This document shows positions 54,916 through 63,177 of a stretch of 64,000 nt of DNA, piece by piece. The DNA is from Aquificota bacterium (GTDB taxonomy: Bacteria > Aquificota > Aquificia > Aquificales > Aquificaceae). The stretch lies in the NCBI GenBank assembly GCA_013153495.1, contig JAADEH010000012.1:62001-126000 (forward strand), in the 5' to 3' direction. Below the pieces are notes generated by a model that saw nothing but the letters and a program-made list of their open reading frames with translations, did not search any database and was not told where the DNA came from. The translations under genes and the position numbers were made by a program. How positions within the stretch are numbered: position 1 is the stretch's first letter; each line of letters begins with the position of its first letter.

Positions 54916-55992
54916 TTAACCCCCATTTATCAAGTTAGAATACAGCTTTACCCACATTTTTCCAACAGTTTCTCTTGAAAAGTTCTTCTCAACAAATTGC
55001 CTTGCAATTTTCCCCCTATTAATCCGTTCCTCCAAGCTCCAAGACATAATCTTCTTCAATGCCTGTTTAAGCTCGTTTACGTTAGGATTAATCAAAACGC
55101 CTCCACTTTTTTCCCAATTAAGCAGTCCAGTCTGAAAAGTTGTTATAGTGGGAGTATAACAAGCTGTTGACTCAAGATTAACCATTCCAATGGTTTCTGA
55201 ATAAGAAGGTAATACTGTTACCCATGCTTTTCTATAGAATTCAAACTTTTCATGCCCCCAAACTTCTCCCACAAATTCTATATTTTTATTCCCATTAGAT
55301 AGCTTCTTTAAAAGATTTACATAATTTTTATCTTCTTCAGGTCCAATTATTGTCAACTTCCAATCTTTTATTTTCAAACTATTGAAAGTCCTAATTAAAA
55401 GCTCTATCCCTTTTTTAGGGTGTAACCTACCTACAAAAAGAATATACTTTTGGGGCTTTTCACTCTTTGTTTTTCTCAAATATTCATCTATTTTTTTTAT
55501 ATCCACAGCATTAGGTATGACTATTATTTCATTATAAGGAAAATATTTTTTTAGACTTTGTTTTTCTAAATCTGTTATTGCATGTATTACTGCTGCTTTT
55601 TTAAACACATATTGGATAAATAGCCTTAAATAAATACTTTTCTTAAGGTATTTCAGTAAGCCGATATTTTTTATATCCATCACCCACTGTTCCAACATCC
55701 CGTGTATTGACACTATAAAAGGCTTTCTGTATTTTATAGCCAATTTCGCTCCCATATACTGTGGATATTGCCATACACCATGTATGTGTACAACATCAAA
55801 ACTTGAAATAGTTTTCTCTAAATCCTTTTTAAACTTTCTTGAATATCTCCATATATTATTAGTATTCGGTGTTAATACTTTGAATTCAAAATTGCCTTCT
55901 ATAAAAGCACTCAATTGTTTTATGGATGTGTAAACACCATAAAAGTTCTTACTATACTCCTCTGTAATAAATAATATCTTTCCATGCTTCAT
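54916..55992 (-). CDS. Glycosyltransferase family 4
   Basis: A 358-residue GT-B enzyme: VHIHGVWQYPQYMGAKLA and VSIHGMLEQWV in the acceptor half, then YILFVGRLHPKKGIELLI and a donor-site acid region (LPSYSETIGMVNLESTA). It is 3 nt upstream of the carbamoyltransferase gene. Strongly AT-rich with many AAA and ATA codons. Donor and acceptor unknown. Confidence 0.92.
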   Translation of the reverse strand: MKHGKILFITEEYSKNFYGVYTSIKQLSAFIEGNFEFKVLTPNTNNIWRYSRKFKKDLEKTISSFDVVHIHGVWQYPQYMGAKLAIKYRKPFIVSIHGMLEQWVMDIKNIGLLKYLKKSIYLRLFIQYVFKKAAVIHAITDLEKQSLKKYFPYNEIIVIPNAVDIKKIDEYLRKTKSEKPQKYILFVGRLHPKKGIELLIRTFNSLKIKDWKLTIIGPEEDKNYVNLLKKLSNGNKNIEFVGEVWGHEKFEFYRKAWVTVLPSYSETIGMVNLESTACYTPTITTFQTGLLNWEKSGGVLINPNVNELKQALKKIMSWSLEERINRGKIARQFVEKNFSRETVGKMWVKLYSNLINGG

Positions 55993-56247
55993 TTCAAAAT
56001 ATGAGTCAATTTACATACTACTTCCCTTGTTCAACAACTAACGTCTCCATTATATTTGACAGGAATCAAATAAAATAATTCATCTGTATTGATTGTATTT
56101 AATACATTCATAGTCAAATCATCAAATTTATCCATTATATTGTTTCTAAATTTTTATTTGGAGCATTTAAGCTTTCTTTTACATATATTAACAAAATCAA
56201 TTTAAGGCTTTTATTTCCTTTAAACGTATATTCCATTCAAAAAAGAG
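55993..56247. other. AT-rich intergenic segment in the polysaccharide cluster
   Basis: About 255 nt without a convincing gene on either strand. With the small frame at 56248-56478 it is the only sizeable gap in the cluster. I see no repeat, tRNA or terminator. It could hold the promoter of the downstream glycosyltransferase-carbamoyltransferase-gmd-fcl-manC unit, or be remnant DNA. Confidence 0.5.
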
Positions 56248-56478
56248 CTACCACAAGCCAGAAATAATTATATATGTTGCGGCTCTGCAGGGCTTAGTTC
56301 TGTATTTAGCTTCTATTAAAGCAGTTGCCTTCTTATAGTGCGCAGTTTTTAAAACTAAATCGTATTTAAAATGCCTTATAATTGTTATCTTTCCTGGCTT
56401 TTTTGAAGTCATTCTTAGATTATGCTTTATAATATATTCACCGTCCAACCTACTAGTAATTTGTTCTTCCGTATTCAT
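56248..56478 (-). CDS. Small basic hypothetical protein
   Basis: 76 codons, starting 4 nt after the Wzy-like gene stop with AGGTAGG upstream, so translation is plausible. Rich in Lys, Arg and Ile (IIRHFKYDLVLKTAHYKKA). No helix that spans a membrane, no motif, no family recognised. It could be a gene remnant. Confidence 0.4.
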   Translation of the reverse strand: MNTEEQITSRLDGEYIIKHNLRMTSKKPGKITIIRHFKYDLVLKTAHYKKATALIEAKYRTKPCRAATYIIISGLW

Positions 56479-56482
56479 TTTA

Positions 56483-57694
56483 TTACCTACCTTCATAAAC
56501 AAGCCTGTGTAGATACCCTATTAGAAACCAGAAATAGGGAAGCCCCCAGGGCAGTGCAGACAAAGTAGAAATAAAAGCTGCTATATAGTAGGGTTTATAT
56601 TTACTTTTCTTAAAGCCTGAGAAAACAAGCCATAAAAAGACACTTGCCCCCAACATACCTGTTTCGCCCACAAATTGAAAAAACAAGGAAAACGGGACCG
56701 CTAAATTTTCGCCGTTTAAGTATTGATGTAGTTCTCCAGGAACGATATATTCCCCACTAAGAAATTTAGGAAAGTAATACCCAAAACTCCCTATGCCTGC
56801 ACCTATAAGATATGTATCTACTGCCATATTCAGAAGAGCCTCTATATACAAAAATCTGATAAGTGCTGACATATCTTGTGCGTTAATTAAAGAAGCAAAT
56901 CTATCTATATCCATGACTATAAACGAGCCAATAATACAAAAAAATAACAACGCATATATAAGCCGCTTTCTAATGGATTTTATACAAAAAATCTTAAAAA
57001 ATAAAAGTGTAGATAATACTATATAAACATAGACACTCAGTGATAAAATTGCAGCTGCAACAATAATAAATTTCAACAGATAGCCAAATTTAAATCTATA
57101 GGCTACATATCTCTCTGATAGAAAGTATAAAACCAACAAATAAGAAGCTAAAAAAGAAGGCTCAGAAAATAATAGGGTTAATCGCTCTCTATCCAAAACC
57201 TGAGCAAGAATAACTTCCCTTAGTCTATTTATAAAATCTAATAGTTGTTCATTAAACAATATGCCAATGCCCTGAATAATACCCAAAATAGAAATACAAA
57301 CCAATATTATTGAAGAAACCCTTAAAAAAGTTCTTTCCCTTAGAAAAAACAAATTGAAGCCCACCATGTAAAATAAAAAAGCAAAGAGAATACTCAAAAA
57401 GTATCTACCTATTCTATATATATCTCCATGGTATATATATCCTAAAGCGGAATAGTAAACCCAAATAAGTAATAACAGATGCCATTTCATTTTTACATCT
57501 TTATAGAGGGAAATTTTATTGTGTAAAAAAGAAAAGACTATAAAGGGAATAATGAGTAAATGGAATATTGGTCTTGTTGTAGTTTCAAATAACGGTATGT
57601 TTAGCTGAGGAAAGTGGAATAAAAATATTGAGCTTAATAAAATTAAAAAGTAAAAATAGTTTTTGTTCACAGGAACTTTAATATATACCCCCAT
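56483..57694 (-). CDS. Wzy-like O-antigen polymerase or ligase membrane protein
   Basis: A 403-residue protein with about eleven helices and a longer periplasmic loop late in the protein (about 300-340, FPKFLSGEYIVPGELHQYLNGE). The Gly-x-G-SFG...LHQ pattern in GAGIGSFGYYF followed by Leu-His recalls the Wzy_C/O-antigen ligase family. Membrane topology and context support polymerase or ligase, but sequence similarity in this family is low. Overlaps the GT2 gene by 28 nt. Confidence 0.75.
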   Translation of the reverse strand: MGVYIKVPVNKNYFYFLILLSSIFLFHFPQLNIPLFETTTRPIFHLLIIPFIVFSFLHNKISLYKDVKMKWHLLLLIWVYYSALGYIYHGDIYRIGRYFLSILFAFLFYMVGFNLFFLRERTFLRVSSIILVCISILGIIQGIGILFNEQLLDFINRLREVILAQVLDRERLTLLFSEPSFLASYLLVLYFLSERYVAYRFKFGYLLKFIIVAAAILSLSVYVYIVLSTLLFFKIFCIKSIRKRLIYALLFFCIIGSFIVMDIDRFASLINAQDMSALIRFLYIEALLNMAVDTYLIGAGIGSFGYYFPKFLSGEYIVPGELHQYLNGENLAVPFSLFFQFVGETGMLGASVFLWLVFSGFKKSKYKPYYIAAFISTLSALPWGLPYFWFLIGYLHRLVYEGR

Positions 57695-58659
57695 ACCAAG
57701 CCCTTTATATATTCTTTAGCAATATAGAGCTTAGAAATATTGTTATTTATCTTCTTATATTCTGTTAACACATTTTTTCTATCTAAAAAAGCTCTCCCAA
57801 AAGCTTGGCACTCAGCTATTATCATATTAACTTTGAAAAATTGAAACTGGTTCTTATACAAATTGAAGAAGAAGTTATAGTCAGATGCTAATATGAATGA
57901 TAAATCAAAAGGGAATTGCTTATGTAAATATGATTTAACAAAACATGCTTGGTGAGAGAAGGGCATACCATATTTTATATAAGCGATATCTTTTGCCTTA
58001 AAAAATCTCTTGAATCTTATATAATTCACAACTGAATCCCCATATAATACTTCATATTTGTCAGTTTTCATTAGAGTAGAAGTCTTTTCAACAACCTCAT
58101 AGTTATAAAACTTATCCCCAGCATTCATGAAATTTATCCATTGCCCAGAAGCTAAGAGAATTCCTTTATTCATAGCATCATATATACCTTTATCCGGTTC
58201 GCTTACCCAATAGTCTATATAATCTTCATATTTCTTTATGATTTCCAAAGTCCCATCCGTTGATCCACCATCAATAATAATATATTCAATATTAGGATAG
58301 GTTTGATTAATAACACTCTTAATTGTTTCTTCCAACTCATTTTTTCTATTTAAAACCACTGTGATAATTGTAACTAATGGTAGTCTTATTATCTCACTAT
58401 CACTTTTTAATTTTTTAATATCTAAACCCAAGCGTTTAGGTGGTTCTACCTTAAATAATCTCTTCCCTCTAAAATCACAAGCATACCACTTTCCGTTTTC
58501 TATTTCGTAGCTGAATTTAAGATAACCTTTTGTTCTTAGTCCTCCTTCATCTATTCGGTTTACACTCTCTGGTAAAAAACAGGCATCTATTTCTTCTCCA
58601 TTTATTCTTTTTAAAAGTTTATAAGCAAGTTTTGTGGTACTGAAATTTTTATTTAACAT
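57667..58659 (-). CDS. Glycosyltransferase family 2 with N-terminal extension
   Basis: A 330-residue protein. A GT-A domain begins at about residue 94 (VTIITVVLNRKNELEETI) with YIIIDGGSTDGTLEII, SEPDKGIYDAMNKGI and FMNAGDKFY. About 90 N-terminal residues are not part of the domain and are not recognised (SVNRIDEGGLRTKGYLKF). No membrane helix. It lies between the GT4 and Wzy-like genes. Confidence 0.88.
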   Translation of the reverse strand: MLNKNFSTTKLAYKLLKRINGEEIDACFLPESVNRIDEGGLRTKGYLKFSYEIENGKWYACDFRGKRLFKVEPPKRLGLDIKKLKSDSEIIRLPLVTIITVVLNRKNELEETIKSVINQTYPNIEYIIIDGGSTDGTLEIIKKYEDYIDYWVSEPDKGIYDAMNKGILLASGQWINFMNAGDKFYNYEVVEKTSTLMKTDKYEVLYGDSVVNYIRFKRFFKAKDIAYIKYGMPFSHQACFVKSYLHKQFPFDLSFILASDYNFFFNLYKNQFQFFKVNMIIAECQAFGRAFLDRKNVLTEYKKINNNISKLYIAKEYIKGLVWGYILKFL

Positions 58660-58667
58660 TATTAAAT

Positions 58668-59846
58668 TCAGGGTATATCCTTTTCTAAGCTATTTAATGC
58701 TTTTTCTATAACATATATAAGTGTTCTTTTAAAATTATTTGGCAGCGCATTAACTCTCTTGTACCCCATTTTTATAAGTTTTTCTCTTAATTGCTTATCT
58801 TGAAATAATAACTTCATTTTCTCCGCTATATCTTTAGGATTTGTAGGATCAAACACCAATCCTGCATCACCTACTTGTTCTGGAAGAGCACAAACATTGG
58901 AAAAACAAACAGGAGTTCCTATAATAAAGGCTTCATATATTGGAATACTAACACTTTCAAATAGACTGGGTATTACTAAAGCAATAGCCATTTTATAGAT
59001 AAAGGCCAAGTCCTTATAATCCACATACCCAAGGATTATAACATTTTTTTCGAGATTAAGCTCTTTAATTTTTTTTACTACATTATAGTAATTATTTTTA
59101 GGATATCCAGTTAAAACTAAATACACATCATTATAAGTATCCAATACTAATTTAAATGCTTCTATCAACTTAATATGGTTTTTATGATACCAAAATTGTG
59201 CAGGATAGATAAAATATTTATCAGGGAGATTATATTTAAGTTTTATCTCCTTTTGTTTTTCATAACTATGAAGATCTGCAGTAGAAAATTCTACAGGAGG
59301 TGGAGCTTGTGCAACTATTATTTTATTTGATGGAACTTTTAAAAATTTTTCTATATCTTTCTTCACATAATGTGATTCACATAGAATAAATAATGCTTTT
59401 TTGGATAGACTCCTATTTAATAGCCACCGAACAAACCTTTCCTTTAAAGTAAAAAACTGTGGATAATAATTTTCTTGCATATCGTGTAAAGTAAAGATAA
59501 ATGGTTTATCTAAGAAGTAATGAGGATAAGGAGATATATAAGGCGATAAAAATAAATCCACATCAGAGAATTTCTTTAATTCTTCTTTGTCGAATCCTAT
59601 ATTTATAGGAGTTTGTAATAACAAACTCATACCTCTCAATAGCCTCAAGTACACCTTATTTCTCTTTTTTATTACTCTTATATCCATATTTTTTGCATAT
59701 AAAAAATCTTCCCTGTTTTTATCACTAATAAATAGAACAAATCTATGATGACTATCCTCGTTCAAAGTTTTTACAATACTTTGGGTATATTGATATATAC
59801 CTCCTGCTTCAGGAGTGACTAAAGCTAAAATCCCTATTTTTTTCAT
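58668..59846 (-). CDS. Glycosyltransferase family 4
   Basis: A 392-residue GT-B enzyme: ALVTPEAGGIYQYTQSIV at the acceptor end, FTLHDMQENYYPQFF, then YFIYPAQFWYHKNHIKLIEAF and the donor-site segment PSLFESVSIPIYEAFIIGTPV. AT-rich. It starts 2 nt after the DegT gene. Donor unknown. Confidence 0.92.
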   Translation of the reverse strand: MKKIGILALVTPEAGGIYQYTQSIVKTLNEDSHHRFVLFISDKNREDFLYAKNMDIRVIKKRNKVYLRLLRGMSLLLQTPINIGFDKEELKKFSDVDLFLSPYISPYPHYFLDKPFIFTLHDMQENYYPQFFTLKERFVRWLLNRSLSKKALFILCESHYVKKDIEKFLKVPSNKIIVAQAPPPVEFSTADLHSYEKQKEIKLKYNLPDKYFIYPAQFWYHKNHIKLIEAFKLVLDTYNDVYLVLTGYPKNNYYNVVKKIKELNLEKNVIILGYVDYKDLAFIYKMAIALVIPSLFESVSIPIYEAFIIGTPVCFSNVCALPEQVGDAGLVFDPTNPKDIAEKMKLLFQDKQLREKLIKMGYKRVNALPNNFKRTLIYVIEKALNSLEKDIP

Positions 59847-59848
59847 CT

Positions 59849-60952
59849 TTAACTTCTAAAAGATTCCAAAACCTTAGCAATTGTCTCACATATATAATCA
59901 ATCTCTTCATCTTTAATATCATGAAATGTAGGTAAACACACGCCTTTTTGAGCTAATAAATGGGTAACAGGAGTAGTGCTATATTCGTACATAGGCATAT
60001 CAGAGATAGGATAAAAGAATGGTCTTGTGTCTATACCATATGCTTTAAGTTTTTTCATAAACATATCTCTTTTTTCGTAATCAAAATCTTCTATTATTAA
60101 ATAAACCATCCAGTAAACATTTTTAGCCCAATTAGCTGTAAAATTTAGCCTTATACCCTTTAGTGAACTAAGGTTTTCATAATATCTATTGAAAATTTTA
60201 ATACGTCTTTCAATTATCTCTTCAATTCTCTCAAGTTGAGCCAATCCTATAGCTGCTTGAATATTAGTCATACGATAATTAAAACCTACTTCAGTATGCC
60301 AGTATCTCCTTGAATGGTCCATCGCATGATCTCTGAGAAATCTCATTCGTTCATAAAGCTCTCTATTGTTAGTAACCACCATTCCTCCCTCACCTGTGGT
60401 AATTATTTTATTTCCATAAAAGCTAAAAATCGCACAATCTCCCCATGCTCCTACTTTTTTATCTTTTATCTCTGCACCATGAGCTTCTGCAGCATCTTCT
60501 ATAACATAAAGATTGTATTTCTTAGCTATCTTATTAATTTCCTCCATATTAGCAGGATGTCCGTATAAATGAACAGGTATTATAGCCTTTGTTTTTTCCG
60601 TTATTTTAGCCTCTATTTGCTCGGGGTTTATACATAGAGTTTCTTCTTCAATATCTACTGTAACTACTTTTGCTCCTGTATAGGCAACAGCATTTGCTGT
60701 AGCTACAAAAGTAAGATCAGGGATTATCACTTCATCTCCTGAGCCTACACCAAGGGCTGTTAAGGCTAAGTGAAGTGCAGTTGTTCCGCTTGATGTTGTG
60801 AGGGCGTATTCCACGCCAATATATTCTGAAAATGTCTTCTCAAATTTATCTATGAATTCTCCTAAAGATGATATCCAACCTGAGTTGATAGCATGAATTA
60901 TATATTTTTTTTCCTTCAAACCTATATATGGTTTAGCTATGGGAATTTTCAT
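59849..60952 (-). CDS. DegT/DnrJ/EryC1-family sugar aminotransferase
   Basis: A 367-residue PLP enzyme that aminates a keto-sugar nucleotide. Markers: TTSSGTTALHLALTALGVGSGDEVI, VIEDAAEAHGAE, PLP-binding Lys in SFYGNKIITTGEGGMVVT, and RYWHTEVGFNYRMTNIQAAIGLAQL. Closest in style to perosamine synthetase (RfbE/Per), which would use the GDP-4-keto-6-deoxymannose made by gmd (inference). Overlaps the methyltransferase gene by 20 nt. Confidence 0.93.
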   Translation of the reverse strand: MKIPIAKPYIGLKEKKYIIHAINSGWISSLGEFIDKFEKTFSEYIGVEYALTTSSGTTALHLALTALGVGSGDEVIIPDLTFVATANAVAYTGAKVVTVDIEEETLCINPEQIEAKITEKTKAIIPVHLYGHPANMEEINKIAKKYNLYVIEDAAEAHGAEIKDKKVGAWGDCAIFSFYGNKIITTGEGGMVVTNNRELYERMRFLRDHAMDHSRRYWHTEVGFNYRMTNIQAAIGLAQLERIEEIIERRIKIFNRYYENLSSLKGIRLNFTANWAKNVYWMVYLIIEDFDYEKRDMFMKKLKAYGIDTRPFFYPISDMPMYEYSTTPVTHLLAQKGVCLPTFHDIKDEEIDYICETIAKVLESFRS

Positions 60953-61745
60953 TTTTTCTTTTATGGAGAACTAATTCTATATAAATAATTTTATATTGAA
61001 AATCTTTAAATAAACCAATGTTTGTGTCTTTAGAAAATCTTATGCTTATGGTTTTTTCAGGAGCAGGAAAGCCAAATTTGACATATTCATCTACCATAAA
61101 ATCTATTATTTCCGCCCCTATATATCCGAATATTTTCCTTATAGCATCAAAAGAATATATAAAGTGTAATCCATATACAAATTGATCTTTCCCTAAAGGC
61201 AGTAATACATACATTTTACCCTTATCTTTCATAACTCTTTTTAATTCTTTCAAAAATTCAACCAAGGCTTTTGGATTTTTCTTTTCTCCATATCTTCCTA
61301 TACCTATTAGATGCAGTGTGCCAGGGGACGTAAATACATCAAAAAAATTGTCTTCAAATGGTAATGGGTAGGAAACATCATGCTCTATCCATTCCACAGA
61401 GGATATATAGTCAACAGGACGCTTTAATACGCAAGCATAAACATTATTATTAATACTATTAATCATATTTAGAACTTTAGGACTACCTACATCTAATATG
61501 TTAAGATTTTTGCTACCTGACAATTTTTTTACAACCCAATATGTAAATATTTGATAATGATCTGGGGTTTCTTCAGGATCTTCTTTTACTAATCCAACAT
61601 TATGAAATTTAAATCTTATATCAAGCTCAGAATATGCATCTTTTATTTCTCTCATGAAGTATGTATATTGCCTGTATCCTTTCAATGCGTTAAGCTTTCT
61701 CTTCAAGAAGAGTACATATGATAAAGGATTTAAAAATTTATGCAT
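60933..61745 (-). CDS. SAM-dependent methyltransferase-like protein
   Basis: A 270-residue Rossmann-type protein: NILDVGSPKVLNMI (motif I), VEWIEHDVSYPLPFEDNFFDVFTS (motif II and acidic loop) and LKRVMKDKGKMYVLLP. Similar to class I methyltransferases and DUF268-type proteins of polysaccharide clusters. Its start lies 8 nt inside the phosphodiesterase-like gene. Target unknown. Confidence 0.75.
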   Translation of the reverse strand: MHKFLNPLSYVLFLKRKLNALKGYRQYTYFMREIKDAYSELDIRFKFHNVGLVKEDPEETPDHYQIFTYWVVKKLSGSKNLNILDVGSPKVLNMINSINNNVYACVLKRPVDYISSVEWIEHDVSYPLPFEDNFFDVFTSPGTLHLIGIGRYGEKKNPKALVEFLKELKRVMKDKGKMYVLLPLGKDQFVYGLHFIYSFDAIRKIFGYIGAEIIDFMVDEYVKFGFPAPEKTISIRFSKDTNIGLFKDFQYKIIYIELVLHKRKNENSHS

Positions 61746-63177
61746 ATTTCTTCTCCCTTTCGGCTACATATATAATAGCATTATATATATCAGTCAAGCT
61801 ATTCACTTTTATATCTTTTGAATATGGACCTATATAGGAGAAGAAGGTATCTTGAGCTCTCCATCCACCAAATTCCCCATAAAATCCTTTCTTAAACATA
61901 TGTTCGTAATTAACATTGGATTTTATAAATGTATTACCTTCTGTCCTTAAGGAATTAAAGAAAGTATCCTCCATATATATCCTTATATTAGGAAGAGGTG
62001 TTTGATATGATGTAGTAGTATATTTAGGAAGTTCAAGAGGTTCAAACTTAATTTTCCCCTGTAAAGGTGTATTTTTTACAACAGCTTGCAAATCTTCACA
62101 TATTTGTTTAGATAATTTCCAAACCTCATTTAGAGGCATATATTTACCTAAAAATCTTTCATCATTTATGTATATTAAATCTGTATATCCTATAGAAAAA
62201 GCTAAAGAATTTACAAAATTGTAGGATGGCATATATGCGTAATTCTTATTATACATAATATTCTTTGACTTAACAAATATTTTCTTTACCATGCTTTTTA
62301 GTGGATTCTTTTTAATTACACCTATATTACACAACAATTCATTTATATTTATATGATACTCTAATGCACCAGAGCCATGATCTGACACTATAAATATATG
62401 TTTTGGATCTAAGAATTCCACAAAATCCTTCAACTTCTCTTGGAAAACACTACATATATCTAGAATTATACGCTTAAGCTTGCTTTCATATGGATTAAGT
62501 TCGGTTTTGTTAAATAAACTAGCAAATTTAAACATGATTTCTGAAACTAAGGGGAAGTGAGAAAACAAAAAATCTACTCTTTGCTTATTTAAAATTAGAT
62601 GTAGCATTTTAAATATTGAGTCTATATGACTTAAAGCTTTGTTATAAAATTCATTTTCATCCTTAGGTATATAAGCTCCGTATCCCAATCTAAAACCAAA
62701 ATCAATATTTTTACTGGCGGTAGTATTATTTCGCAAAACTTCCATCAATGTATTTGGATATACATCTTTTTCTATATCAATCTTAAGTTTAGAAGACATA
62801 GCCCCAAGAACCATAAATCCATTGATATGTTGTATAATATCCACAGTATTTACATTAAATACTCCAAAAGAGAAGCCTATTTGGTTTATCTTATGCCATA
62901 ATAATTCACATTCATTAATATGTAGTATAACGTGAGACAATCCAGTAGAAGATAAAGGTTTTATAGTTGATCCTGATCTTATAGGGACTAGGTAAAATGC
63001 ACCCGTTTCATAAGCCGTTTTACCTGTATAGATTTCTACCCACCCTCTAGAAACATTATTGTCTATACGAGGATTAAATACCACTCCCTTGGCTGATAAT
63101 GACTCTATAAAGTGTAAGTTCAACTTTTCTATTGCATTAAATCCTAAAGAATCGATGCCAATGATTAACACTTTCAT
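61738..63177 (-). CDS. Alkaline-phosphatase-superfamily protein (type I phosphodiesterase/pyrophosphatase-like)
   Basis: A 479-residue protein. The N-terminal metal Asp is in LIIGIDSLG. The nucleophile region aligns with NVSRGWVEIYTGKTA, which would make Ser the nucleophile where Thr is usual. The other metal site is VSDHGSGALEYHININEL. No signal peptide, so a cytoplasmic enzyme on nucleotide sugars or lipid-linked intermediates is likely. Overlaps the pyruvyltransferase by 4 nt and the methyltransferase by 8 nt. Confidence 0.78.
   Translation of the reverse strand: MKVLIIGIDSLGFNAIEKLNLHFIESLSAKGVVFNPRIDNNVSRGWVEIYTGKTAYETGAFYLVPIRSGSTIKPLSSTGLSHVILHINECELLWHKINQIGFSFGVFNVNTVDIIQHINGFMVLGAMSSKLKIDIEKDVYPNTLMEVLRNNTTASKNIDFGFRLGYGAYIPKDENEFYNKALSHIDSIFKMLHLILNKQRVDFLFSHFPLVSEIMFKFASLFNKTELNPYESKLKRIILDICSVFQEKLKDFVEFLDPKHIFIVSDHGSGALEYHININELLCNIGVIKKNPLKSMVKKIFVKSKNIMYNKNYAYMPSYNFVNSLAFSIGYTDLIYINDERFLGKYMPLNEVWKLSKQICEDLQAVVKNTPLQGKIKFEPLELPKYTTTSYQTPLPNIRIYMEDTFFNSLRTEGNTFIKSNVNYEHMFKKGFYGEFGGWRAQDTFFSYIGPYSKDIKVNSLTDIYNAIIYVAEREKKYA

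Noticed and set aside
55993-56247. tRNA or small structured RNA in the gap
   Set aside because: The segment is very AT-rich and no cloverleaf or strong hairpin is visible.
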